Below, one piece after another: positions 17,157 through 28,200 of a stretch of DNA of 64,000 nucleotides. The stretch lies in contig WFYC01000076.1 in NCBI GenBank assembly GCA_015490295.1, forward strand, positions 1-64,000. Direction: 5' to 3'. The notes below the pieces were generated by a model. That model was not told the DNA's origin, did not search any database, and saw only the letters and a list, made by a program, of their open reading frames with translations. The position numbers were made by a program, and so were the translations under genes. This DNA is from Hydrogenimonas sp. GTDB taxonomy: Bacteria; Campylobacterota; Campylobacteria; Campylobacterales; Hydrogenimonadaceae. The first letter of the stretch is position 1. Each line of letters starts with the position of its first letter.

Positions 17157-18542
17157 TCAATATATACCGAGTATCTCGAACTGAATATACCAGAGAATCA
17201 TCGAGAGGATGTAGCCGGCAAGTACGGTCCATGCAAGCCTCATATGCGCCCCGAACGTATAGATACCGCGAAGGCGACCCATGACGCCCACACCCGCAGC
17301 CGATCCGAAACTGATGAGACTTCCTCCGATACCTGCGGTCAACGTTACAAGAAGCCACTGATCCAGACCCATCTCCGGACTCGCCTTAAGTATCGCGCTC
17401 ATCACCGGTACGTTGTCTACGATTGCCGAGATGAACCCGACGCCTATGTTCGCTGCGGTCGGCCCCACAAGACCGTATAGATCGTGTATATACTCAAGGT
17501 ATCCAAGATAGTGCAGAGCGCCTACCGCGGAGAGGATTCCGAAAAAGAAGAGCAGCGTATCGTTCTCGACCTTTTTCATGTTTACGAATACGTCGTAACC
17601 ACCCTGGCCTGTATGTTTGAGTTTGAACGAGTGCAGCTTCAACAAGGATAGACCGAACATCATACCCCACATCGCCGGAAAGTGGAAAAACTGGTGACCC
17701 AATACCGCGATGGCGATCGTAGAAGCGCCGAGCCATATGACGGTTTTGCCTCCCTGCTTCATCTGCGGCACCTCTTCCGTCTCCACATTGAAATGGGGCT
17801 CACCCTCCGGTACGTAACGGCTCAGAAGCCATGCGGTAAGGATCCAGCCGGCCAATGAAGGTACGAAGAGTGAGAGGAAGTCCACGAACTCCCCTTTACC
17901 GGCCGTCCATGCCATCAGTGTCGTGATATCTCCAAACGGGCTCCATGCACCCCCGGCATTCGCCGCCACAACGATATTTACTGCACCGGCGACGAGAAAT
18001 TGTCTATTCTCTTTGTCTATCGTAAACAGTACGGTAGAGAGAATGAGCGCCGTAGTCAGGTTATCGGCGACAGGAGAGATGAAAAAGGCCAGAAGGCCGG
18101 TCAGCCAGAAGAGTTTTTTATAACTGTAGCCTTTGGATACGAGTTTGTATTTGAGTACATCAAAAACCCTCCGTTCTATCAGCGTTTCGATAAATGTCAT
18201 CGCAACGAAGAGGAAGAAGAATATCTCCGCGATCTCCAGGATGAGTTTCTGCATCTCATGATGCAGGGGATCCGGATCCAGGCCGTTTACCGCGAAGTAT
18301 ACGCCTATTAGCATAAACATGAAGGTTCCGGCGAAAAGAGCCGGTTTCGCTTTGTTTATCTCGTACTTCTCTTCTGTCGCGATGAAATAGTACGCTACTA
18401 TAAATATAGCAAGGTCGATCAGGCCGACCCAGGTGGTCGTCAGATGCATGGTCGCTTCGTGCATTTTTTTTCCTTTATATTGGGCTTCTTCAACAGTGTC
18501 GATTTTGCGGCTGCTCTGCCGCCTTGATCTCAAAATCTCCAA
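17157..18542 (-). CDS. nhaD: NhaD-type Na+/H+ antiporter
   Basis: Multi-TM protein; NLTTALILSTVLF, NAGGAWSPFGDITTLMAW, VDNVPVMSAI. The true start is probably internal (MHEATMHL). Confidence 0.85.
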   Translation of the reverse strand: MEILRSRRQSSRKIDTVEEAQYKGKKMHEATMHLTTTWVGLIDLAIFIVAYYFIATEEKYEINKAKPALFAGTFMFMLIGVYFAVNGLDPDPLHHEMQKLILEIAEIFFFLFVAMTFIETLIERRVFDVLKYKLVSKGYSYKKLFWLTGLLAFFISPVADNLTTALILSTVLFTIDKENRQFLVAGAVNIVVAANAGGAWSPFGDITTLMAWTAGKGEFVDFLSLFVPSLAGWILTAWLLSRYVPEGEPHFNVETEEVPQMKQGGKTVIWLGASTIAIAVLGHQFFHFPAMWGMMFGLSLLKLHSFKLKHTGQGGYDVFVNMKKVENDTLLFFFGILSAVGALHYLGYLEYIHDLYGLVGPTAANIGVGFISAIVDNVPVMSAILKASPEMGLDQWLLVTLTAGIGGSLISFGSAAGVGVMGRLRGIYTFGAHMRLAWTVLAGYILSMILWYIQFEILGIY

Positions 18543-18683
18543 GAGCTCACCGATTAAATGCGCTCTCTTTTGAATATAAGTCGACTTGCGTTATAGTGGA
18601 TTAAATATCGTCACTATGACAAAACTTTGTAGCATTTTCCGGTTTTTTGTAAAACGGACCTCCCTATAACGGTGATCGCTCAG

Positions 18684-20141
18684 CTACTCGTTCAGTATAT
18701 AGTGGGCGCCTACCGACTCTTCTCTATAGAGTGCGCTTTCGATGATGTTGCGTGCCGTTTTAAGCCTCAGCGCCAACAGACGTCCGATCGTCAGGTGCTG
18801 CACATCATCCACGAAATCGAGCGCACGCTTCAGACCGGAGCGCGTACGTACGATTCCGACCTCCTGCCACATCGTCCTCCTTAGGCGCTGCTTCAATATT
18901 GTGTCGTCCTTTTCGATAAGAGCGCCTTTAAACTCGGCGAAAGGCGGTTTGTGGCTCCATGAGAAGGCCTCGGCGTTGAGCCTGAGTGCCGCGCGCCTTC
19001 CAAAGACCAGCCCCTCCAGCAGAGAGTTGCTGGCAAGTCTATTGGCACCGTGGACACCCGTACTTGCGGCCTCTCCCACAACATAGAGATTTTCCAGTCC
19101 GGGTACACGGCCGTCGAGATCACAGACTATTCCGCCGATTGCATAATGGAATGCAGGAGATATGGGAACAAGGTCGTGCGGCAGATTGAACCCTAGACCG
19201 GCAAGTGCATTTTTTATGTTTGGAAATCTGTGGGCGAAAAACTCCTCTTTGAACATATCCATCTTCAGAAAAACACGGCTCTCGCTTCTCTTTTTATAGT
19301 CGAAAACCGCCCTGCTGACGATATCTCTGGGTGCAAGCTCCCCACGTTCGTCGTAATCGAAGAGAAATCTTCTTCCCTCTTCGTCCACTATCTGGGCACC
19401 TTCGCCCCTGAGCGCTTCTGTCAGCAGCTGTTTTCTAGCCCAAGGGTTGTCTACATAAACAGTCGGATGAAACTGCATCATCTCCATCATATCGAGCTTT
19501 ATGCCGCGCTCGAGACATATACCGTGGATATCGGAGCTTATCGTGCGGGAGTTGGTGTGGTAGGCGTAGAGACTGCCGACTCCACCGCTCGCGATGATTA
19601 TATTGTCTGCGTATAGCTCCTTTATCTCATCGTTTATCAGGGCCCGAAGTCCGTAACACGTGTCGCCAGAGCGCATCAGGTCGAACACCCTCGCGTTGTA
19701 TATGAACGGGTGCGGGTTGATTTTCATGAGAAACTGGTGAAGGTAGCGGCCGGTGGCGTCACCGCCTGCATGGAGTATGCGCGGACGGCTGTGTGCGGCC
19801 TCTTTGGTATATTGCAGCCTTCCGTTCTCGTCGCGGTCGAAGTCGAAGCCGCGTCTGACGAGATCCGGAATCACCTCCAGACTCTCTTCCACCATTACGC
19901 GGACGGCCTCTTCGCTGCAGAGGCCGGCACCCGCGTTCAGGGTATCTTTGATATGAGACTCCACGTCATCCCCGTTCACCGCGGCCGCAACGCCCCCTTG
20001 TGCATAGAAGGTGTTACACTCCCAGGGAATATCTTTGCACAGAATAAGAACGTCTCTCTCTTTCGGTATATGAAGCGCCGCATAGAGACCGGCTATGCCT
20101 GCTCCGATTATGATGACATCATATTTGGTGCTGCTTTTCAT
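18684..20141 (-). CDS. nadB: L-aspartate oxidase
   Basis: FAD-binding DVIIIGAGIAGLYAALHI; NTFYAQGGVAAAV; GEAASTGVHGANRLASNSLLEGLVFGRRAA. Confidence 0.92.
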   Translation of the reverse strand: MKSSTKYDVIIIGAGIAGLYAALHIPKERDVLILCKDIPWECNTFYAQGGVAAAVNGDDVESHIKDTLNAGAGLCSEEAVRVMVEESLEVIPDLVRRGFDFDRDENGRLQYTKEAAHSRPRILHAGGDATGRYLHQFLMKINPHPFIYNARVFDLMRSGDTCYGLRALINDEIKELYADNIIIASGGVGSLYAYHTNSRTISSDIHGICLERGIKLDMMEMMQFHPTVYVDNPWARKQLLTEALRGEGAQIVDEEGRRFLFDYDERGELAPRDIVSRAVFDYKKRSESRVFLKMDMFKEEFFAHRFPNIKNALAGLGFNLPHDLVPISPAFHYAIGGIVCDLDGRVPGLENLYVVGEAASTGVHGANRLASNSLLEGLVFGRRAALRLNAEAFSWSHKPPFAEFKGALIEKDDTILKQRLRRTMWQEVGIVRTRSGLKRALDFVDDVQHLTIGRLLALRLKTARNIIESALYREESVGAHYILNE

Positions 20142-20245
20142 TTACTGACACTCTCTTTCTCTTTCGGATAGTAGGGAGGTTTTTTGTAACCGCATCCGGC
20201 ACTACCGAGAAGAAGCAGTGAAAGAAGTGATGTTATAATTATTGT

Positions 20246-20689
20246 ATGAAAAAAGTTGAAACGGTTATCGATCATCTGCTCTCACAGCCGGCTTATGCAG
20301 TATTGCGGCAACAGAGGTGCTTTAGGCTCATAAAAAAAGCACTTCCGCCGACACTGCGGCACGGCATCCTTTTTATTTATGTAAAAAACGGGACACTCTT
20401 TTTCGCTCTGAAGCATCCTGCCTATAAAATGGAATTTGATTATAAGCTCTCTTTAATTAAGAACCTATTAAGCACTCTTCCGCCGCTTCGGGAGGCTTGC
20501 GGTACACATGACATTCGCAACATCAAAGCTTTCGTCTCCAGGTTCGCTCCCGAGCCAAAAGAGAGCCTGCAGAGCGTTCCCCGCTACAAAGAGAGAGCTG
20601 TGGGCAGCTTTAAGATCGAATGCAAAAACGAAAGAATCAAAAAGGAGTTCGAGTCGTTAAAAGAGACCATACAATGCTCCAGACACTGA
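20246..20689 (+). CDS. DUF721/DciA-like protein
   Basis: HGILFIYVKNGTLFFALKHPAYKMEFDYK...; located just upstream of and overlapping uvrC. Confidence 0.55.
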   Translation: MKKVETVIDHLLSQPAYAVLRQQRCFRLIKKALPPTLRHGILFIYVKNGTLFFALKHPAYKMEFDYKLSLIKNLLSTLPPLREACGTHDIRNIKAFVSRFAPEPKESLQSVPRYKERAVGSFKIECKNERIKKEFESLKETIQCSRH

Positions 20690-22473
20690 AAAATCTTCCC
20701 GACGGACCGGGGGTGTACCAATATTTCGATCGTGACGGCAGACTGCTTTATGTGGGGAAAGCGAAGAGCCTGAAAAAGCGGGTGAAGAGCTATTTCAGGC
20801 TTTCGCCCGATGTTGCACCCGCACCGAATCTGGGGGCGAGAATATACAGAATGGTGAGCCAAACCGCCAGGATAGAGACTATCGTCACACAGAGCGAAAG
20901 CGACGCACTGCTTCTGGAAAACTCTCTTATAAAGCAGCTAAAACCCAAATACAACATCCTGCTGCGCGACGACAAAACATACCCCTATATCTACATAGAC
21001 CTGAGCCTGCCGTTTCCGAGATTCGAACTGACAAGAAAAGTGGTCAAAGGCAAAAAGGTCAAATATTTCGGCCCGTTTCCGAGCGGAGCGAAAGCTATCT
21101 TGTCTTCACTCTACGAGCTTGTGCCGCTCGTGCAGAAAAGGGGGTGCCTCAGAGGGAAAAGAGCGTGTCTTTTCCACCAAATCGGTCGATGCGCCGCACC
21201 CTGTGAAGGAAAAATAGATGAAACTGGATATTCAAAGCTCATCGAAGAGGCTCTCGGTTATATCCATAACAAAAAGAGACTCGTATGCGCATTGAAACGC
21301 AAGATGGAGTTCTACGCGGAGTCCATGCGTTTCGAAGAGGCTGCAGAAATTCGCGACCGGATCGAGGCGATAGGAAAGATCGAAGAGTTCTCTAGTGCAG
21401 ATCTCGCGAAACTCGAAAACCTCGATATCTTTACAGTGGGTTTCGACGGAAGCGACGGAGTGATAGTCAGGATGTTCATGCGCGAAGGAAAGATCGTAGC
21501 TTCCAGCCATACACACTTCGCCATCGACGAGGATATGGATATTCAAGAGATCTACAGGCGTTCCATATTGGAGTTCTACGGCCCTGAGACGCCGTTTACG
21601 GCAAATACGATAGTGACGGCCCACACTCTTGAGGATGCGGCCGAACTCTCCGATCTGCTCAGTATAAGAGTAGGGAAAAGAGTCTCTATAGTATCACCGA
21701 AAAGAGGAGACAAGAAACGGCTCGTGGAACTGGGTCGACAAAATGCCGTGGAACTTTTAAAGCAGCAGAAACAGAGACCCGAACCGGAGATTGCGAAGCA
21801 GATCGCCCAGCTGCTGGATATACCGACTCCTCAGAGGATAGAGGTTTTCGACAACTCCCACCTTATGGGGAAAGCCGCTGTTGGAGCCATGGTGGTGATG
21901 CATCGGCAGAAGTGGGAAAAAGAGAGTTACAGGCACTATAATCTCGACTCGAAAGACGAGTATGGACAGATGAGAGAGATGCTGAGCAGGAGAATCGAAT
22001 CGTTCGACAGAAACCCTCCTCCGGATCTATGGGTGATAGACGGCGGAGAGACACTCAGGAGACTGGCGGTCGATCTATTGAAAGAGGCCGGGGTCAACCT
22101 GCCGGTTGCCGCAATCGCCAAGGAGAAGGTAGACGCCAAGGCTCACCGTGCGAAAGGTGCGGCAAAAGATATACTTCACACATCCAAAGGCGAGCTGCGC
22201 CTGATGACGACAGACGGCAGACTTCAGTGGTTCCAGCGTCTTCGTGACGAAGCGCACCGTTTTGCCATAACGTTTCATAAAAGACAGCGTCTCAAAGAGG
22301 AGAAAGAGATATCCTTGCTGAAAGTGAAAGGGATAGGACCCGCAAAAGTGAAGCGGCTTCTCGACTTTTTCGGCTCTTTCGAAGCGATAAGAGATGCTGG
22401 CATGGAAGAGCTCTGCACCGTATTGAGTGAAAAGGATGCGGCTTCACTCCGCAACCACTTGAAAAATGTTTGA
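20674..22473 (+). CDS. uvrC: Excinuclease ABC subunit C
   Basis: LPDGPGVYQYFDRDGRLLYVGKAKSLKKRVKSYF, UVR motif, RIEVFDNSHLMG, C-terminal HhH. ATG at 20674. Confidence 0.95.
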   Translation: MLQTLKNLPDGPGVYQYFDRDGRLLYVGKAKSLKKRVKSYFRLSPDVAPAPNLGARIYRMVSQTARIETIVTQSESDALLLENSLIKQLKPKYNILLRDDKTYPYIYIDLSLPFPRFELTRKVVKGKKVKYFGPFPSGAKAILSSLYELVPLVQKRGCLRGKRACLFHQIGRCAAPCEGKIDETGYSKLIEEALGYIHNKKRLVCALKRKMEFYAESMRFEEAAEIRDRIEAIGKIEEFSSADLAKLENLDIFTVGFDGSDGVIVRMFMREGKIVASSHTHFAIDEDMDIQEIYRRSILEFYGPETPFTANTIVTAHTLEDAAELSDLLSIRVGKRVSIVSPKRGDKKRLVELGRQNAVELLKQQKQRPEPEIAKQIAQLLDIPTPQRIEVFDNSHLMGKAAVGAMVVMHRQKWEKESYRHYNLDSKDEYGQMREMLSRRIESFDRNPPPDLWVIDGGETLRRLAVDLLKEAGVNLPVAAIAKEKVDAKAHRAKGAAKDILHTSKGELRLMTTDGRLQWFQRLRDEAHRFAITFHKRQRLKEEKEISLLKVKGIGPAKVKRLLDFFGSFEAIRDAGMEELCTVLSEKDAASLRNHLKNV

Positions 22474-22713
22474 AAGTTCCGATATACAACGTAGAGTTTG
22501 GAATAAGCAAAACTCATAGATGTTTGTGTTATTATTCTATGACCCAAGTAAAAGTTTCGATAAAATTTCCAACTGTTGCGCAAAAGGCGCGGCATCACCG
22601 TGAAGCCTTTCGATTTCACGGTTCACGAGGGTCTTTGGCCGGCTTGCCGGACCATGTTTTCGCAGACTTTGTTAAAAAAGATTTACTGTTTTATTCACAC
22701 TTGAGATGGAGCC

Positions 22714-23136
22714 TTGATGAAGCGACCGAACCCGATTGACGAAGAGTATACATTTGTCGATGGAGTAATAATAAGCGAAACAGATTTAAACGGTATCATC
22801 ACCTACGCCAACAGGAAATTCCTGGAGATTTCCGGCTACACGAAAGAGGAGCTGGTAGGCCAGCCGCACAGTATAATACGCCACCCGGATATGCCGAAAG
22901 CCGCCTTTAAACAGATGTGGGATACCATTCAAGCCGATGAAGAGTGGACGGGTCTGGTTAAAAATTTACGTAAAGATGGCCGATATTACTGGGTCAGCAC
23001 TTTTATCAAACCGGTCTACAAAGAGGGCAAAAAGATTGGATACATTGCTGCCAGACACCCGGCCAAGCGTATCGACATCGAGTCGATAGCCCATACATAC
23101 GCTCAGATGCTGGAAGAAGAGAAGAGAAAAGGATAA
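22714..23136 (+). CDS. PAS-domain protein (Aer-like sensor module)
   Basis: SETDLNGIITYANRKFLEISGYTKEELVGQPHSIIRHPDMPKAAFKQMW. Confidence 0.85.
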   Translation: MMKRPNPIDEEYTFVDGVIISETDLNGIITYANRKFLEISGYTKEELVGQPHSIIRHPDMPKAAFKQMWDTIQADEEWTGLVKNLRKDGRYYWVSTFIKPVYKEGKKIGYIAARHPAKRIDIESIAHTYAQMLEEEKRKG

Positions 23137-23138
23137 GC

Positions 23139-24848
23139 GTGCTAATCTACAGAAACGATGGCAAACTGTTCAGTATCTCCAAAAAGGCTCTAAAGCTTGC
23201 CGGCTATCACGATATAGAGCACTTCAACACCGAACATAACGATTACAGCGAACTTTTCGTCAAGCGCCCCGGATATATCTACAATTTTGAAAACTTCTCC
23301 TGGCTCAGCTTTTTGCGAAACGCCGGCAAAGAGCAAAAGAGAGTCGTAATATCCACGAAAGACAATGCGGCCTACGAGTGCGAACTGTCGATGGAGACGA
23401 TCTATCCTGTCGAGTTCGACGAAAACACCCCCGAGTTTTTTTACCAGATCGAATTCGTCAATCTGAAACTGGCAAACGGTACCGCCTCCGCTTTTGAAGA
23501 TTTCGAAGAGAATATGCCCGCCGAAGCGGCCTTCGAAGAGAAGATACTCAAAGATGCGTTTGCAGAGACCAAAACGGATACAGGCTTTGGTACATCACCG
23601 GAAACGGAGCCCGAAAAGGGACCTGAACGGTTTTTGAAATCGGAAGAGGAGAGAGAGGAAGAGCGGCAGGAGTTCGATTTCTCTTTGGTTGCAGACTCTT
23701 CCGAAAGAGCCGCCCAACCGTTCGAGCAAAAGAGCGAAAACCCTCCCCGAAACGACAAGCCGCTAGAAATGGTCGATTTTGAATTCGGTGAAAGAGAGCC
23801 GAAAAAGGAGGAGCCCGAAAAGCCGCTCTTGGATACGACTTCAGAAAACACTGCAACGCCGGAAGAGCCGCTCTACGCACCGGAAATAAGCCTGAAAATC
23901 GAGCCGGATACGGAATCACGAAAAAGCGAGGAGCCGCTTTTTTTCGAAACCGAAGAGAGGAAAGAGCCCACCGTACGGCGGGATTCGACCGTCGAACCCG
24001 CAGCAGGAGTATCGGAACCTGAAACAGAAGCGAAAGAGCTGTCGATCGAAATGCCCGACATTAGAAAGGTCTCTGCTACTCTAGGGCTGCCCGAGACGAT
24101 GGTCAAGGCTTTCGTAAAAGAGTTTGTAACGACATACATGAGTGATCTGCCCGAGGTCAAAGCTGCGATGGTTTCAGACAATATCCACATTGTGAAAAAA
24201 GAGGCTTTCAAACTGAAAGGTATCGCCGCGAATCTGAGAATGGAGCCCTTGACGGATAGGCTCGAAGCTCTTATAAAAAAAGAGGGTAAAAACGGTATAG
24301 AGGAGGTATGGATCGAGATCGATGCCTACATGCATACTCTGGCCTCCCTCTATGCACCGGAGACTATAGAAAAGAAGAAAAAACCGCAGATCGAGCAGGA
24401 AGTCTATTTTGAAACGGTTTCCGAAGAGCCGGCCGCTCCGGACACCGCAGAGAAAGAGGATAGCAGATCGGCTTCGGAGCCGTCTTCGAAACTCAAGCTT
24501 GAAGAGAAAGATACAGGTGAATCGATAATATTCGACCCGAACGAAGCTGCAGAGGCTTTGGGCTTGCCCGAATCTTTGATTCTGGAGTTTGTCAACGATT
24601 TTATCGAACAGGCCCGGGAAGATATGAAGAGCTTCGAAAAGGCTTATGAAAAAGGCGATATAAACACGATAAACGAAGTTGCCCATAAACTCAAAGGTGT
24701 AGCTGCGAACCTTAGAATAGAAGATATGCGACAACTTATGGAGAACGTGCAGCACGCGCAAAATCCAAAGGAAGTCGAGAAAGAGCTGATAGACTTCTAC
24801 CACAAGCTGGCGGCCCTGACTAAAATGATGGCAAAGGAGTACGCGTGA
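23139..24848 (+). CDS. Dual Hpt-domain protein with acidic linker
   Basis: Two Hpt-like segments: KEAFKLKGIAANLRM and VAHKLKGVAANLRI, separated by Glu/Pro-rich sequence. Confidence 0.75.
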   Translation: MLIYRNDGKLFSISKKALKLAGYHDIEHFNTEHNDYSELFVKRPGYIYNFENFSWLSFLRNAGKEQKRVVISTKDNAAYECELSMETIYPVEFDENTPEFFYQIEFVNLKLANGTASAFEDFEENMPAEAAFEEKILKDAFAETKTDTGFGTSPETEPEKGPERFLKSEEEREEERQEFDFSLVADSSERAAQPFEQKSENPPRNDKPLEMVDFEFGEREPKKEEPEKPLLDTTSENTATPEEPLYAPEISLKIEPDTESRKSEEPLFFETEERKEPTVRRDSTVEPAAGVSEPETEAKELSIEMPDIRKVSATLGLPETMVKAFVKEFVTTYMSDLPEVKAAMVSDNIHIVKKEAFKLKGIAANLRMEPLTDRLEALIKKEGKNGIEEVWIEIDAYMHTLASLYAPETIEKKKKPQIEQEVYFETVSEEPAAPDTAEKEDSRSASEPSSKLKLEEKDTGESIIFDPNEAAEALGLPESLILEFVNDFIEQAREDMKSFEKAYEKGDINTINEVAHKLKGVAANLRIEDMRQLMENVQHAQNPKEVEKELIDFYHKLAALTKMMAKEYA

Positions 24849-25246
24849 AAAGAGGCCTCCTTGCGCTGCTGTTGATAGCTCCGGCAATAGTGTTTGCCAG
24901 TTACTTTTCCGACGGCATCCGCGCATACAAAACCGGAGACTACCCCAAAGCCAAAGAGATGCTGGAAAAGGCTGTGGCTCAAGAGGGAGCGGAACAGGCC
25001 CACTTCCTCCTGGGGCTTCTCTATCTCAAAGGCAAAGGGGTAAAGAAGGATCTCTTCAAAGCCAGGAAATATCTGCAAAAAGCTGTCAGCTTCGGAAACG
25101 TCAGGGCAAAATGCTATCTTGCCGAAACGCAGATTTTAAACAGGAGCAAAGACAAAAAAGCGATTCTCGGTCTCTTGAAAGAGGGCAAAAAGAACGGAGC
25201 CGGCGAATGTGCAGCCATAGCGGCCAAATACAATATTCCATTATAA
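24845..25246 (+). CDS. Sel1/TPR-repeat secreted protein
   Basis: Signal peptide; AKEMLEKAVAQEGAEQAHFLLGLLYLKGKGVKKDLFKARKYLQKAV. Confidence 0.75.
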   Translation: MKRGLLALLLIAPAIVFASYFSDGIRAYKTGDYPKAKEMLEKAVAQEGAEQAHFLLGLLYLKGKGVKKDLFKARKYLQKAVSFGNVRAKCYLAETQILNRSKDKKAILGLLKEGKKNGAGECAAIAAKYNIPL

Positions 25247-25259
25247 CCAGAGGTGACTT

Positions 25260-28200
25260 ATGCAAATAGGCGTACAAAGCAAACTGAAACTCATATCTCT
25301 TTTTCCAATCGTTCTTCTGTTGGCTTTCGCCAGCTTTTTTCTTTACCAGTCAGCTACGAACTATCTCAAAGTCCAGACACTCAATGAGCGAATCAGCTAT
25401 AACGCCATCCTGAACAAAGTTGCGACTCAACTGGCCAAAGAGCGCGGACTGACTTCGATATATATCGCCTCCAACGGTAAAAAGGCGATCGAAAAGCTGA
25501 AAAAACAGCGCGCGGAGGTGGACAAAGATATCGCCGTTTTCAACAGATACCTTTCGAGCCATCCGGAAGTGAAGCCGAAAAAACTGATAAGGCTGCTTCT
25601 TGGAATGCTCAACAAAAAACGTGGACAGATAGATACGCTACAGATCGACTTCAACAAAGCCTTTTTCAACTACTACTCTGTACTCATAAAAGCTCTGCTC
25701 GAAGAGATAGACAAAGTTACCACTATCGGTCTTGAACATGAAATCGCGAACGAAGCAAAAGCCTATGTCAATTTTGCGAAGGCGAAAGAGTACAGCGGTA
25801 TAGAGCGGGGCTTCATGTCCTATGTTCTTACCAGATATACGAAGATGAGTGATGAAGAGCTTCAGAAATGGATCCACTATATAGGACAGGCAGACTCATA
25901 CGATTATGACTTCATCAACGATGAAGAGCTGAAACAGCGGGTACACGCTCTTCTTTCGACACCGGATGCAGAAAAAGTTTTCAAAGCTCTCTCCAAAGCG
26001 AGGATCGAGATTCTTCACTCCATCAATGATGGATACTATACGGTAGATCCCCTCCACTGGTTCAAACTAAATACGGAAAAGATAGTCCGCCTCTCGAAAG
26101 CACAGAAGATCATTTTCGAGTCTCTTGAGCAGAAGAGCGCCAAAACTATGGAAGAGCAGATGTTTATAGCCGTGGCATCCGCCGCGTTGTGGATCATTAC
26201 CCTGATTCTCGCAACTCTCGGCTATATCGTAAGCCGCGAGATTACACAGAACATCAAAAATCTCGAAGCGATTTTGCAAAGCGCGGCCGAATCCACAAGC
26301 AAACAGATCAACATCAATCTCGATACGGCTGAAGGAACAGCCAAAGCGTATGCGTTGCTGCAGACAATCATAGAAGAGGCAAGACATGAACAGCAGCGCG
26401 CCGAAGAGGCCAGTGAAGCGAAAAGCCTATTCCTGGCCAATATGAGTCATGAAATCAGAACTCCGCTGAACGGTATCGTCGGATTTACCGAGCTTTTGAA
26501 AAATACCGAGCTCAAAGGCGAGCAAAAAGAGTTCGTCAGTATTATCGAGAAGAGCTCGGAAAACCTATTGGAGATCATCAACAACATTCTCGACCTCTCC
26601 AAAATCGAGAGCAACAAGGTCGAGATCGAAAACATCGTATTCAATCCGATCGAAGAGTTCGAAAGTGCCGTGGAAATCTATGCCGTCAAAGCGGCGGAAA
26701 AGAGTGTCAACCTCGCATGTTTCATCGATCCGAGGCTGAACCAGCCCATAAAAGGCGACCCGACGAAGATCAAAGAGATCCTGATCAACCTTTTGAGCAA
26801 TGCGGTCAAGTTCACCAACCAGGGCGGTGCCATAAACGTCGAAATAAGAAAAGTCCATGCGGAGGATCCCGACAGATGCGCCATCAGCTTCAGTGTGGAA
26901 GATACCGGAATAGGAATCTCTCCTGATAAAAAAGCGCACATTTTCGAAGCCTTCTCTCAGGCGGATACGAGTGTCACAAGAAAATTCGGCGGTACCGGCC
27001 TGGGGCTTACGATATCGGCAAGATATGCCGAACTGATGGGCGGTCACCTGCAGCTTGAAAGCGAGCTTGGAAAAGGAACCAAATTCTACTTCACGCTCGA
27101 GTTCGATGAACTTCCGCAAATGAACGAAGATATGTACAAGCGTTTCGAAAACGTCTCTGTCGCTATGTATACATCACCGAGCATACATAAAAAGCAGGAT
27201 GAGTATATCAAAGAGTATCTCGACTATTACGGTGCCACTCTCATACCTTTCGGGGCACCGGAAGAGCTTGTGAAGCTGGCATCGGAGAAGAAGGTCCAAT
27301 CGGCTCTTATCGACAGTGACTACACTTTGGACAACGATCTGAGAAAGATGGGCAAAACCCCGCTTCACTGCAATGTCATCATAAAGTCGACACAGCAAAA
27401 GCGTATCGAAACGCTGAAACTGCACTGTGAAAAGATTCTGTATGAGCCTATAAATGCGACAAAAATGGTTTCGGTACTCAAAGCCGCTACATCGGAAGTG
27501 GTCAAAGAGGTACGCCGTCCTCTGCTCGATCTCGAACATATAGGCTTCAACGCAAAAGCGCTCGTCGCCGAAGACAATACGATCAACCAGAAGCTTATAA
27601 AAAGAACTCTTGAAGATCTGGGCCTCAAAGTGGAACTTGCCGACAACGGACTCGAGGCGTTCGAAAAGCGCAGAAACGGTGACTTCGATATCATTTTCAT
27701 GGATATATCGATGCCGGTTATGGATGGTGTGGAAGCGACCCACGAGATTCTGGACTATGAAGAGGACGAGAATGTGCCACACATCCCAATAGTGGCTCTG
27801 ACGGCAAATGCCCTCAAAGGCGACAGAGAACGTTTCCTGGCTGAAGGGCTCGACGAATATACGACAAAGCCGCTTATTCGAGAAGAGATAATATCTATTT
27901 TGAAAAAGTTCCTTGCAGAGAAAATTAACACCAAAGAGAGGGGTTTCAAACCCTCTGCCTCGCCTAAAAAAGAGGTGGAGACGGTGGAAGAGAGCGAAAA
28001 GGAGTTCAACTTCGATATGGAGCCGGAAACAGCAGAGCAGGAGCCGAAACAGAGCGAGACCAAATCCGAAGAGAGTCCGGCAAAAGAGGCCAAAAAGATT
28101 CTGGTTCTAAAAAAGAGCCTGCTCGAAGGAAAAATCTTTGCCAACATGCTTCATGGACTCGGATATGAGGTAGATATCGCTACCGATATAAAAGAGCTTA

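Noticed and set aside
24174-24926. 250-aa minus-strand ORF opposite the dual-Hpt gene
   Set aside because: Shadow of the Hpt coding region; a Phe/Leu-rich translation with no motif.
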